DNA from: Deinococcus sp. JMULE3
Lineage (GTDB): Bacteria > Deinococcota > Deinococci > Deinococcales > Deinococcaceae
Reading direction: 5' to 3'
DNA: 64,000 nucleotides
Assembly: GCF_013337115.1 (NCBI RefSeq)
Contig: NZ_SGWE01000004.1
Location: forward strand, 2,921,501-2,985,500
Shown here piece by piece: positions 33,480 to 41,090 of this stretch. The position numbers were made by a program, and so were the translations under genes. Under the pieces are notes generated by a model. That model was not told where the DNA came from and made no database searches. It saw nothing but the letters and a program-made list of their open reading frames with translations. Every line of letters begins with the position of its first letter. Positions within the stretch are counted from its first letter, which is position 1.

Positions 33480-34354
33480 CGCCCGCCGAGAGACGGGCGG
33501 CAGCGAGGCAACTCGTCGCCGCCCAGGTCAAGCCCGAACGGGCTTGCCTCCTGGTGGGCATTCCCAGATCCACCTGGTACTACCGTCCGAAGCCGCGTCA
33601 CGATGGGGATCTCCGGCAGCACATTCGCGAACTGGCCCTTGTGCATCCTCGACGCGGGTACCGGTTCATTCACGCGCTGCTCGTCCAGGAGGGACATCGC
33701 ATCAACCGGAAGAAGGTCCGGCGCATCTGGCGGGAAGAGCACCTGACGGTCAATACCAGATGCCGGAAGAAGATCCGCACGGGAGCGGGTGTTCCCATGC
33801 AGGCTGCGTACCCCGACCACGTGTGGACGTATGACTTCCTCTTCGATCAGACCCTGGAGGGGACGACATTGAAGATCCTGACGCTGACTGATGAGTTCAC
33901 CCGTCAGTCCCTGGCGTTGCGGGTGGCGGAGTCCTTCACGTCCATGGACGTGAAGGACGTCCTGCACGAGGTCATTGCCAAGCGTGGCGCGCCAGGATTC
34001 ATCCGCAGCGACAACGGCCCGGAGTTCATCGCCCGCGACCTGGGGATCTGGCTGGCGGTTCAGGACGTTGGCACTCGGTTCATTCAGCCAGGGAAACCGT
34101 GGCAGAACGGCTTCGCTGAGAGTTTCCACTCTCGGTTGCGGGAGGAATGTCTGAATCTGGAGGTGTTCTACTCGGCGCGGCACGCCGGTGTCGTCCTGGA
34201 CAGCTATCGCAACTTTTACAACGCCAGAAGACCGCATTCCTCGCTGGGCTACCGAACCCCTGACGATTTTGCTCAGCAGGCCAGGGGGCGGCCTGCCGCC
34301 CCCCTTTGCGGACAGGGCACCGCAAATGTGGACGTCAGACCGTCCCCTGGGTAA
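33476..34354 (+). CDS. IS3-family transposase OrfB (DDE integrase)
   Basis: The 292 aa catalytic protein starts GTG. It has HTH_21-like HPRRGYRFIHALL, then an rve integrase core with VWTYDFLFDQTLEG (Asp), FIRSDNGPEFIARDL (Asp) and NGFAESFHSRLREECLN (Glu), and ends with RRPHSSLGYRTPDDFA. Translation is coupled to orfA by overlap. Intact. Confidence 0.93.
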   Translation: MTPAERRAAARQLVAAQVKPERACLLVGIPRSTWYYRPKPRHDGDLRQHIRELALVHPRRGYRFIHALLVQEGHRINRKKVRRIWREEHLTVNTRCRKKIRTGAGVPMQAAYPDHVWTYDFLFDQTLEGTTLKILTLTDEFTRQSLALRVAESFTSMDVKDVLHEVIAKRGAPGFIRSDNGPEFIARDLGIWLAVQDVGTRFIQPGKPWQNGFAESFHSRLREECLNLEVFYSARHAGVVLDSYRNFYNARRPHSSLGYRTPDDFAQQARGRPAAPLCGQGTANVDVRPSPG

Positions 34355-34431
34355 GCAGAAAGAGCCCATGTTGTACCCTGCTCTTGAGCCGAGTCTCTAC
34401 TCGAAACTGTCCAAACTTTGGGGCCAGCCCA

Positions 34432-34673
34432 GCAGGACCTGCGTGGGCGAAGTCCAGTGCAATGCGGTCCGATTGTGTTCCTCAGGGCTGTGGGTGGGGA
34501 AGTTGATGCGGTCCACGGTGCTGACCAGCACCGTGTTGGTGGGTGACGTTCAAGAAGATTCCCGGTTCCTTCCGAGCGGCACGGGTCTGGACGGCCAGGC
34601 CGAAGCGTTCGTCACCGGCCTACGCGGCCGTGCTGACGCGCAGGTACAGGGCGGCGGTGCGGGTGGGCGTCAT
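34432..34673 (-). pseudogene. Remnant of a second serine recombinase
   Basis: From ATG 34673 the frame reads MTPTRTAALYLRVSTAA, then a TAG stop, then AGDERFGLAVQTRAARKE. This is the N-terminal serine recombinase motif with a nonsense change at the usual Q codon. The remainder toward the IS3-like element is unrecognisable. It is likely the trace of an older integration. Confidence 0.55.
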
Positions 34674-34684
34674 GGACGTTCCCG

Positions 34685-35320
34685 TCAATCTCCGGCTTTG
34701 GTCAGTTCGGACGCGCTGTGGTTCGCGTAGGTTTCCCAGGTGGGTTTATACGTTTCGTCCGCCTGGTTCCCCCACACGGTCCACCCTTCGCGCAGGCCCC
34801 GGGCGAACAGTTCGAGTCGCGGGCCGGGGCTGCAGGCCTCGATGATCGGGAAGATTTCGTCGGGCTTGCGGCTGTGTTCGCGTTTCTGGGTGGCCACGAA
34901 GTTGACCTGTGAGCGGCCGGGGGCCAGGGTCCGGGCGTGTTTGCCGCGCACGCCGAACAGGAGGAGTTCGGTGACGTTGCGGAAGTAGAATCCGACGCCG
35001 CGGCCGTCCGGCCCACCGTCTTTCCTGATCTTGTGCCACACGATGTTGCTCTTGTATTCGAAGCCCCAGGCGCGCAGGACCTCGATTCCTTCAGGCAGCA
35101 GGGCGTTGGGCACCCAGAGGTAGAGGTGAGCGGGCTCAACGACCTTCTCGGCCACGGGAATGGCTTTGATCTCCTCGAGGGTCAGGGTGGGGTACCGGGT
35201 GAGTCGGTGGTGTTCCGGGGCGATCTTGCCGGTTCGGTTGGTGAATTGCCAGGGCGGGTCGGCCAGGACGGTGTGAAAACGTCCCTGTACGTTCTGGCGA
35301 AAGTCTTCTGCGGCGTCCAT
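34685..35320 (-). CDS. MT-A70 family adenine-N6 DNA methyltransferase
   Basis: The 211 aa protein has ADPPWQF (the DPPW catalytic motif), YLWVPNALLPEGIEVLRAWG, and the family FYFRNVTELLLFGVRGK and SRKPDEIFPIIEACSPGP blocks. Phage members methylate adenines in DNA. Start ATG 35320 follows GGAGG and touches the stop of the BglII-type endonuclease gene, so the two form a restriction-modification pair in which this enzyme protects the host site. Confidence 0.88.
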   Translation of the reverse strand: MDAAEDFRQNVQGRFHTVLADPPWQFTNRTGKIAPEHHRLTRYPTLTLEEIKAIPVAEKVVEPAHLYLWVPNALLPEGIEVLRAWGFEYKSNIVWHKIRKDGGPDGRGVGFYFRNVTELLLFGVRGKHARTLAPGRSQVNFVATQKREHSRKPDEIFPIIEACSPGPRLELFARGLREGWTVWGNQADETYKPTWETYANHSASELTKAGD

Positions 35321-35946
35321 TAGCAATCCTCCGTGTAAATCGTGTCCTTGATCCCGATGGCGAGGACGGGGCATCCTGCGCCGCCGCCACCTTCGATGCG
35401 TGGGAGGAGCTTACTCATGTGCGTGGTGCTTTGTCCGTAACTCGTTCCACGCCCGAGGTCGTTGAAGATGCGTTGGAGTCCGTCCGTGCGGGTGACGATG
35501 ACCCCGACGCTGATGACGCGCAGGTCGAACAGGAGGCGGAAGTTGTTCAGGTCCCGGTCGTAGAAGGGGTCTTTGTTGTTCCACTCGATTTCCAGTGCGA
35601 CGCGGTTGCGGAAGCAGTCGACCTTGTGGGTGGGGCTGTCTTTCTGGGCGCCGTCGACGAGGATGGCGGTCTGGAATTGTTTTTCCTCCCAGCCGCGTTC
35701 CGTGAGGAACCCGTCGAGACTGCCGGACACGCTGCTTTTGTTGCCGCCGCCGCTGGCGATGAAGCTTTTGCACAGGCGGAAGTCGGCCAGCATGTCGAGG
35801 ATGTCTTGCCATTCATCGGGGAATTCGTGGGCGAGGATGGCGGTGGCGTGGCGCCATTCGTGGATTTCGTACTTGTGGTGCAGGAATGTGGGGAAGCGGT
35901 GTGTCACGGGGTACTCCGGTGGTGAGAGGTCGATTGTTGAGGCCAC
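35320..35946 (-). CDS. Type II restriction endonuclease, BglII/BstYI family
   Basis: The 208 aa protein shows VALEIEWNNKDPFYDRDLNN, followed by LRVISVGVIVTR, YGQSTTHMSKLLPRIEGGGG and GCPVLAIGIKDTIY. I recognise these blocks from BglII-type enzymes, where acidic residues of the ALEIEWNNKD stretch bind the metal. Members cut AGATCT- or RGATCY-like sites; the exact site here is unknown. GTG start. Upstream of and overlapping the methyltransferase gene. Confidence 0.82.
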   Translation of the reverse strand: MASTIDLSPPEYPVTHRFPTFLHHKYEIHEWRHATAILAHEFPDEWQDILDMLADFRLCKSFIASGGGNKSSVSGSLDGFLTERGWEEKQFQTAILVDGAQKDSPTHKVDCFRNRVALEIEWNNKDPFYDRDLNNFRLLFDLRVISVGVIVTRTDGLQRIFNDLGRGTSYGQSTTHMSKLLPRIEGGGGAGCPVLAIGIKDTIYTEDC

Positions 35947-36037
35947 GGCATGGCATGGCTCGGACTATGGCGTTACGCGGCCTTCAACTGTCCCACGGTG
36001 AGCAGAAGGATACGGTGCCCGGGCTACTCAAGAGGCA

Positions 36038-36643
36038 TCAACTGCCCCCAGCTTCGGCCGGGCGCTTGACCCACGGGAAGTACGGCAGGCGCTTCTCCGC
36101 CACGAACGCAACCCGGACCGGGAAGTCGGGTGTGCTGAGGCCTTCCAGGACGTCGCAAATGCTGTCTTCGAAGGTGCGGGTGCGCCAGTCCGGGTTCACC
36201 GTGAACTGGAATGTCACGCCGGGCTCCTGTGGCAGCACGGTTGGCCACTGGTGGAAGCGGCTTTCAACGTAGAGGCGGACCACGGCCTGCCGCACATGGT
36301 CCGGTAGATCCTCTCCAGCAGGCCAGCGCAGCGGGTTCTGGTGCCGGCCCCGCCACCACTGGTGGACGACCGTGCCGTGATCGAGCGGCTGCGGCTGCAT
36401 GCGGTAGGGCGGTTCGATGACTTCGGTGTAGAGGGTGCTCTGCGTTTTGAGCTCGCGGAGGATGTCGTTGACCAAGTGGTAGATGGCGAACACTTCAACC
36501 TCGTCGCTGTTCCAGGTGACGCAGAGGATGCTGAGGTCTTCGCCGTGCCGGCTGAACTGTGGTTCGACCTCGTTGCGCTCGAACAGGCGGTGCCAACCGG
36601 TAGTGTCGAGGCAATCGTACATTTCGAGGACGTGATGGGTCAT
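36038..36643 (-). CDS. Phage protein of unknown function
   Basis: The 201 aa product starts MTHHVLEMYDCLDTTGWHRL and has an aromatic-rich middle (VVHQWWRGRHQNPLRWPAGE) and C-terminal ADLDIC-like acid region. No family recognised. It lies 8 bp downstream of the S24 protein and so belongs to the repressor operon. It may be expressed in the lysogen. Confidence 0.5.
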   Translation of the reverse strand: MTHHVLEMYDCLDTTGWHRLFERNEVEPQFSRHGEDLSILCVTWNSDEVEVFAIYHLVNDILRELKTQSTLYTEVIEPPYRMQPQPLDHGTVVHQWWRGRHQNPLRWPAGEDLPDHVRQAVVRLYVESRFHQWPTVLPQEPGVTFQFTVNPDWRTRTFEDSICDVLEGLSTPDFPVRVAFVAEKRLPYFPWVKRPAEAGGS

Positions 36644-36651
36644 GGGCGGCC

Positions 36652-37113
36652 CTAGTTGCTGAGCCCGCGGTACTTCACGGCATGCCAGGTCACGCCGTCC
36701 GGGCTGGTGGCGTACACGCGGCCTCGGTTACGCACGCTGCTGGTCAGGTGCACTGGGGCGTACTCCGCGTTGTCGCTGTGCATGGCGGGGCGGCCCTGAT
36801 GCAGGTTGTAGCGTTTGACGACCATGCTGCCGTCTTCAAGTTGGAAGGCGAAGAGCCAGCCGCGGTCGGTGCAGAGGTCCTTCTGGTCGACGAGCACCCA
36901 GCTGCCTTCGTGCAGGCCGTGTTCGCCTTCGTGGGTCATGCTGTCGCCGGTGACTTTGAAGGCGAGCATCCCGAACCGCCGGAAGGGTGGGGGGATGGGG
37001 ACGCGCCGGACGGGTTGGAACGGAGCGGGATCGGCGGGATTTCCGGCGGAGATGAAACCCCAGACGGGGGCTTTGCTTGGAGCATAACGTCGGGGCATAA
37101 AGTAGGACTGCAC
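36652..37113 (-). CDS. UmuD-like S24 self-cleaving protease
   Basis: The 153 aa protein has a possible Ala23-Gly24 cleavage site in FISAGNPADP, a Ser58 nucleophile in VTGDSMTH, and a Lys100 general base in VVKRY. The spacing is nearly that of UmuD (Cys24-Gly25, Ser60, Lys97). There is no helix-turn-helix. GTG start with GAGGAGGAAT upstream. It lies next to a CI-like repressor whose own S24 domain looks inactive, so this protein may supply the damage-responsive step or modulate the repressor. Confidence 0.75.
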   Translation of the reverse strand: MQSYFMPRRYAPSKAPVWGFISAGNPADPAPFQPVRRVPIPPPFRRFGMLAFKVTGDSMTHEGEHGLHEGSWVLVDQKDLCTDRGWLFAFQLEDGSMVVKRYNLHQGRPAMHSDNAEYAPVHLTSSVRNRGRVYATSPDGVTWHAVKYRGLSN

Positions 37114-37128
37114 GAGAAATTCCTCCTC

Positions 37129-37800
37129 TCAGTTCAAGTTCGGGTCGTAATCGGTGGCAACAGAAACTACGCGGCCGATGATGGTGGCTTCTGTCGCTGG
37201 GATGTCTTCGAAGGTGCGGTTCTCGGCGCGGAAGACCGGGCCGAGGCGGGTGGTGGTGTAGAGCCGGACGTGCGCGCCGTCTTGGTCGGTGAGGACGTAC
37301 ACGCGACCTTCTTCGGGGTTGGTGTCGGCTTGGTCGATGTGGAGGGTGCTGCCGGGCCGGATGCTGGCGGAGCTGACGCCGAGCATCTCTTCGCTGTCCA
37401 TGCGGAGCAGGAGGGGGCGTTTGAGGCCGGGGGTGACCAATTCGTGATCAATGGCGGGGCCAGGGGTGTCGAGGTTGAGGGCGGCAGTGAGTGGGTAGAC
37501 GTCCGCGCTGCCTTCACCGACGAGGGTGACGGGCGTGATGCCGAGGTCCACGCCGGTGGCGCGCTGCATCTCAGCAAGAGACCAGTTCAGGGCCTTGGCG
37601 AGGGCTACCACTCGGATATAGGCGAGGTCGGTCAGTTCCTGCCTGCCTACTTCCAGCGCAGACATAGTGCTCTGTGAAACGACACCCTGAGTTGCATCGG
37701 CAATGCCTTCCTGAGACAGGCCAAGCTGCACTCTCCGCACCTTCAGGGCTGTTGCCCAGGGCGGAACAATGCGCGTAGATGATCTCCCTCGTGTCGTCAT
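37129..37800 (-). CDS. CI-like prophage repressor with degenerate S24 domain
   Basis: The 223 aa protein has an N-terminal XRE helix-turn-helix (LKVRRVQLGLSQEGIADATQ; STMSALEVGRQELTDLAYIR) and a C-terminal S24-like domain. In that domain the GDSM box reads MDSEEM and the usual V-K-R reads HVRLY, lacking the general-base Lys. Autocleavage is therefore doubtful. It faces the Cro-like gene across operators built on ACTAGT. ATG 37800 is taken; an in-frame ATG at 37818 (MLGTYS) is possible. Confidence 0.82.
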   Translation of the reverse strand: MTTRGRSSTRIVPPWATALKVRRVQLGLSQEGIADATQGVVSQSTMSALEVGRQELTDLAYIRVVALAKALNWSLAEMQRATGVDLGITPVTLVGEGSADVYPLTAALNLDTPGPAIDHELVTPGLKRPLLLRMDSEEMLGVSSASIRPGSTLHIDQADTNPEEGRVYVLTDQDGAHVRLYTTTRLGPVFRAENRTFEDIPATEATIIGRVVSVATDYDPNLN

Positions 37801-37821
37801 GGAATACGTTCCTAGCATTGC

Positions 37822-37833
37822 CGTACTAGTACG
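37822..37833. promoter_or_regulatory. Palindromic operator near the repressor start
   Basis: Perfect 12 bp palindrome CGTACTAGTACG, 22 bp upstream of ATG 37800. It shares the TACTAGTA core with two sites at 37868 and 37897. Confidence 0.6.
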
Positions 37834-37867
37834 CAGAGGGTAGTTCAGGAGTTCCCTGGTATTCAAA

Positions 37868-37908
37868 GTTTCTACTAGTGCTGGTATTGACGGGATACTA
37901 GTAGAAAC
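37868..37908. promoter_or_regulatory. Inverted-repeat operators between cI and cro
   Basis: GTTTCTACTAGT (37868-37879) is matched by its exact complement ACTAGTAGAAAC (37897-37908). The second arm lies inside the spacer of the cro promoter, so bound repressor would block early transcription. Confidence 0.7.
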
Positions 37909-37915
37909 GTAGAAT
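37887..37915 (+). promoter_or_regulatory. Early (cro) promoter
   Basis: -35 TTGACG, exactly 17 bp spacer, -10 TAGAAT. The ATG of the Cro-like gene follows after 9 nt, so the mRNA is almost leaderless. Confidence 0.8.
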
Positions 37916-37924
37916 ACTCGCACG

Positions 37925-38164
37925 ATGTTTAACCTAGACCGCCTGAAATCTGTTCGAGAGGAGAAAAAGCTCACCCAGCAGCAGCTTTCAGATCTGTCTG
38001 GGGTTCCCATCGCGACCATCCAGAAGCAGGAGCAGGGCATCCAAAAAGATGCGTCTCTGAGCATCGCTGCACCCTTGGCGGCGGCTCTTGGTATTGCCAT
38101 TGAGGATCTCTACTCGGCCAGAATTACCAGTAAAAACGTAAAAGGTGAAGAGGTGCATGTATGA
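37925..38164 (+). CDS. Cro-like XRE regulator
   Basis: The 79 aa helix-turn-helix protein MFNLDRLKSVREEKKLTQQQ has the recognition helix region LSDLSGVPIATIQKQEQG. As first gene of the early operon, transcribed away from the repressor, it fits a Cro role. Its stop overlaps the next gene's start (ATGA). Confidence 0.8.
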   Translation: MFNLDRLKSVREEKKLTQQQLSDLSGVPIATIQKQEQGIQKDASLSIAAPLAAALGIAIEDLYSARITSKNVKGEEVHV

Positions 38165-38322
38165 CTCGTCAGGCCGCCCCCGCTCTGTACCTCGGCAGCG
38201 TCACCACCGGCAGTGGCGTGGACATCCACAGCCGCGAAGGGCAGATCAAGCTCGCCCGCGTCCTCCTGAGCGTCACTCCCAAGACCACTGAAACCGCCCG
38301 AATTCGACGGGTGCAGGAATGA
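38161..38322 (+). CDS. Small early phage protein, 53 aa
   Basis: MTRQAAPALYLGSVTTGSGV... to RIRRVQE. It overlaps both neighbours by 4 nt (ATGA), implying coupled translation. No family recognised; GC-rich third positions support coding. Confidence 0.5.
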   Translation: MTRQAAPALYLGSVTTGSGVDIHSREGQIKLARVLLSVTPKTTETARIRRVQE

Positions 38323-38498
38323 CCCCTAAGAAGCCCGTGATCACCACCCGCCACGACCCGGCAGCAGCGCAGAGGGTGCTGGTCATCCTGCACCACGCCG
38401 CTGAGCTGGGCCGCCAGAAACGGGAAGCCGCCAACACCACCGAACCCACTGACACCGCTCCCGAGGGCGTGCAGCAGACCGACAAGAAAGTCGGCTGA
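38319..38498 (+). CDS. Small early phage protein, 59 aa
   Basis: MTPKKPVITTRHDPAAAQRV, with an Ala/Glu-rich helix and a polar Thr/Pro/Lys tail. Coupled to the preceding gene by ATGA. Function unknown. Confidence 0.5.
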   Translation: MTPKKPVITTRHDPAAAQRVLVILHHAAELGRQKREAANTTEPTDTAPEGVQQTDKKVG

Positions 38499-38507
38499 AA
38501 CGAAAAA

Positions 38508-38541
38508 ACCGCACCTAAAGCCCCTAGCAAGGCGGTGCGGC
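38508..38541 (+). terminator. Hairpin before the next early gene
   Basis: CCGCACC pairs with GGTGCGG around an 18 nt loop. No T-run follows; a ribosome site AAGGAGAAACC begins 3 bp later. It may be an attenuator or an RNA processing site. Confidence 0.35.
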
Positions 38542-38554
38542 AAGGAGAAACCTT

Positions 38555-38872
38555 ATGACGAACAGTACCACGAACCCCAACCGCCACCTGGACCTGCACC
38601 GCACACCCGCCCAGCTGCGCCGCGATGCCCAGCGCGACACCACCCACGACCGCGTCATCGCGGGCCTGATCGCCGACGCCAGAGCGCGCGGCGTGACTGG
38701 CCTGCGTTGCGACGCGTGCGGCTGCCAGCACGGCCTGGGCCGCATCGGGATGGACTGCAACGCCAGCACCGACGACGGGGATACCTGTGGGCACTGGAAC
38801 CTCAGTGAGGTCGTCGCCACCGTCAAGTTCCCCACCCGCTGCGCCGCGCACACCGAAGGGGGTGCCGCGTGA
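38555..38872 (+). CDS. Early phage protein with Cys pairs
   Basis: The 105 aa product MTNSTTNPNRHLDLHRTPAQ has CDACGC and CNAS/CGHW Cys and His residues that could bind zinc. AAGGAGAAACCTT precedes the ATG. Unknown function. Confidence 0.55.
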   Translation: MTNSTTNPNRHLDLHRTPAQLRRDAQRDTTHDRVIAGLIADARARGVTGLRCDACGCQHGLGRIGMDCNASTDDGDTCGHWNLSEVVATVKFPTRCAAHTEGGAA

Positions 38873-38982
38873 CCCGCTGGCGGTTCGGGGTGCATGCCAC
38901 GCAGGCGCTGTACAGCCGCTGGCTGGGCGGCACCCTGTTCGCCGCTGCGGTGCTGACCGTCGCCCTGGCGGTGCACGCATGA
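38869..38982 (+). CDS. 37-residue membrane peptide
   Basis: GTG start overlapping the previous stop. VTRWRFGVHATQALYSRWLG is followed by one hydrophobic helix (LFAAAVLTVALAVHA). Coupled on both sides by 4 nt overlaps. Confidence 0.45.
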   Translation: MTRWRFGVHATQALYSRWLGGTLFAAAVLTVALAVHA

Positions 38983-39182
38983 CCCTCAAGGTCACACCGA
39001 AAGAGCGGCCCGCGCATGCCCTCGCGTTCCTGGCTCGCGCCGGGCTGGGGGAGATCGTGGTGCGCCGCGCCGGGCACCTTGTTGAACGCCGCTACTTCGC
39101 ACTGCCTACCTGCGCCGAGTGCCGTGCCCATGTGGACCCCGGCACCACCGTCTGCTGGCTGTGCATCGAGGCGCGCCGCTGA
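38979..39182 (+). CDS. Small protein with a CxxC pair
   Basis: The 67 aa product MTLKVTPKERPAHALAFLAR ends CAECRAHVDPGTTVCWLCIE, a likely zinc ribbon. Overlaps both neighbours. Confidence 0.5.
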   Translation: MTLKVTPKERPAHALAFLARAGLGEIVVRRAGHLVERRYFALPTCAECRAHVDPGTTVCWLCIEARR

Positions 39183-39343
39183 TGGCCCGCTTCAACGACT
39201 CCGCGCCCACACCGGACCAGCAGCGACCCGCCCAGCCAGTCGCCCCGCAGCCGACACCCACTGAACAGGACCGTCACGCCGCCGCAAACGCGGAACAGGT
39301 GCGCCTCCTGCGCGCCCACCTCACCGGAGGGAAACCATGCTGA
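39182..39343 (+). CDS. Small Pro/Gln-rich early protein, 53 aa
   Basis: [20 protein letters not shown] with a low-complexity linker and a helix [10 protein letters not shown]. Start overlaps the prior stop (TGATG). Confidence 0.45.
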   Translation: MARFNDSAPTPDQQRPAQPVAPQPTPTEQDRHAAANAEQVRLLRAHLTGGKPC

Positions 39344-39423
39344 TCGGCCTCGCCACCATCGGGATCACCCTGCTCCTCACCTACGCGCTGTTCAACCTCC
39401 CGGACCTGGGGGTGGATGCATGA
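39337..39423 (+). CDS. 28-residue membrane peptide
   Basis: [20 protein letters not shown]: a single helix. GGAGGGAAACC sits before the ATG. The 3' end overlaps the bet start by 4 nt. Confidence 0.4.
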   Translation: MLIGLATIGITLLLTYALFNLPDLGVDA

Positions 39424-40241
39424 CCGCCCTCGAACACGCCCGCCCCACCAGCATGACCCTCGCCCCCGCGCAGCCCGGCCTGACCCGCGAGCAGATCGAC
39501 CTCGTCAAACGCACCATCGCCAAAGGCGCCACCGACGACGAACTGAGCCTCTTCGTGCAGCAGTGCGACCGCACCGGCCTGGACCCGTTCGCCCGGCAGA
39601 TCTACGCCATCAAACGCTGGGACAACAAAGAGCGGCGCGAAGTGATGGGCGTGCAGGTCAGCATCGATGGCCTGCGCCTCATCGCCGAGCGCAGCGGCAA
39701 GTACGCCGGGCAGATGGGCCCCCTCTGGTGCGGCAAGGACGGCCAGTGGCGCGAAGTGTGGCTGGACGCCACGCCCCCCGCCGCCGCGAAGGTCGGCGTG
39801 CTCCGCAGTGATTTCCGTGAGCCGCTGTGGGCGGTGGCCCGCTGGGACTCGTACGTGCAGACCAACCGCGACGGGAAGCCCGGCCCGATGTGGTCGAAGA
39901 TGCCGGACTTGATGCTCGCCAAGGTGGCCGAAGCCCTCGCGCTGCGCAAGGCGTTCCCGCAGGACATGAGTGGCCTGTACACGACCGAGGAGATGGCCCA
40001 GGCCGAGAACGGCCGCGAGGAGCGCCCCGCCCAGCAGGCTCAGTCCACCCGCCCTGTCGATGTGACGCGTGAGGTGCAGCAAACGGCAGGCACCACTGCG
40101 CACACACTGCCCGATCCGCAGCAGGAGGAAGTGCTGCAGCGCTGGGTGACCAGCATCGGGGACATGGCGACCCGCGTGCGACGCGTGGCACCCGCAGAGG
40201 AGGTGCAGGCCATCCTCGACACGTATGCGTATGCTGGCTAA
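39420..40241 (+). pseudogene. bet: Phage recombinase Bet (RecT/Red-beta), 5' part cut by IS21
   Basis: Single-strand annealing recombinase. Family blocks include [58 protein letters not shown], and [20 protein letters not shown]. The gene is split after LDTY by an IS21 element with a 7 bp duplication. The last codons to 40241 are read from IS sequence. The natural 3' part resumes at 42837 in the same frame; together they would give about 393 aa. The annealing core is complete in this fragment, so partial function is possible. Confidence 0.85.
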
Positions 40242-40324
40242 TCCGGCAGTCGCCGCTGGAGTTATCCGGCACCTCATGCTGAGGTTATCCGGCACTCTCC
40301 CCCACGGCAGACGAGCTGTGTCCA

Positions 40325-41086
40325 TTATGAAAGGCTGACGGCTGATGGGGTCAAGTGACGCGACCTCTTCCGCAGACTTTCTCCCTTCAATTCAATCCGG
40401 TAGGCGTGATGCAGGACGCGATCCAAGATCGCGTCCGCCAGTGTCGGATCACCCAGATTGGCGTGCCAGGCCGACGTCGGAAATTGACTGGTGATGATGG
40501 TGGATGACCGCTCATAGCGGTCATCCAGAATCTCCAGGAGAATTCTTCTGCCTTCTGGCGTCGGCACATCCAGCCCCCAGTCGTCCAGAATCAGCACCTG
40601 CACCTTGGCCAGGTGAGCGAGCAACTTCAGGTACCGCCCGTCGCCTTTGGCCAGCGTCATGTCCCCAAGCAGTCGTCCTGTTTGTGCGTACAGCGCGGTA
40701 AACCCCTGGCGGCAGGCCTGGTGTGCCAGGGCACACCCAATGAACGTCTTGCCGACCCCCGTCGGGCCGGTGATGATGACACCTCTCTTTTCGGCGATCC
40801 ATTGCCCGCTGTGAAGTGACCTGAACAGTTTGGCGTCGAGCCCACGTGGATGTTTGACATCCACCTCCTCCATGCTGACGTTCTGTTTCAGCCGCGCCGC
40901 CGACAGGCGGCGCTGCATGCCTTTGGTATCCCGAATCACGCGCTCGCGTTCCAACAGGAGGGTCAAGCGTTCTTCGAAGCTCAGTTCGCGGATGCTGGCC
41001 TGTTCCTGCTGTTCCTGAAGCGCCAGGGCCATGCCATCGAGTTTGAGCGTGCGGAGTTGTTGAATCACAGGGTGCAGGAGCATCAA
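40325..41086 (-). CDS. istB: IS21 transposition helper ATPase
   Basis: The 253 aa AAA+ ATPase of IS21 has the Walker A GPTGVGKTFIGCALAH and Walker B VQVLILDDWGLD, with TIITSQFPTSAWH downstream. It works with IstA in target selection. It begins 4 bp after istA ends, the usual order. Confidence 0.95.
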   Translation of the reverse strand: MMLLHPVIQQLRTLKLDGMALALQEQQEQASIRELSFEERLTLLLERERVIRDTKGMQRRLSAARLKQNVSMEEVDVKHPRGLDAKLFRSLHSGQWIAEKRGVIITGPTGVGKTFIGCALAHQACRQGFTALYAQTGRLLGDMTLAKGDGRYLKLLAHLAKVQVLILDDWGLDVPTPEGRRILLEILDDRYERSSTIITSQFPTSAWHANLGDPTLADAILDRVLHHAYRIELKGESLRKRSRHLTPSAVSLS

Positions 41087-41090
41087 AACC

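Larger units (their letters stand above)
33124..34431 (+). mobile_element. IS3-family element, IS407-like
   Basis: The 1308 bp element has imperfect terminal repeats TGGTCTGCCCCCC... and (complement of right end) TGGGCTGGCCCC..., flanked by the 4 bp duplication GCAG (33120-33123 and 34432-34435). It encodes orfA and orfB with a GTGA overlap. A 4 bp duplication is usual for the IS407 group. Confidence 0.9.

Noticed and set aside
33326..34369. 347-codon minus-strand frame over the IS3-like element
   Set aside because: Antisense shadow of orfA and orfB with their intact catalytic motifs.
40227..40234. GCGTATGC/GCGTACGC as the IS21 target duplication
   Set aside because: It has one mismatch and gives the wrong bet frame; ACACGTA outside it is exact and restores the frame, so these bases are part of the IS ends.
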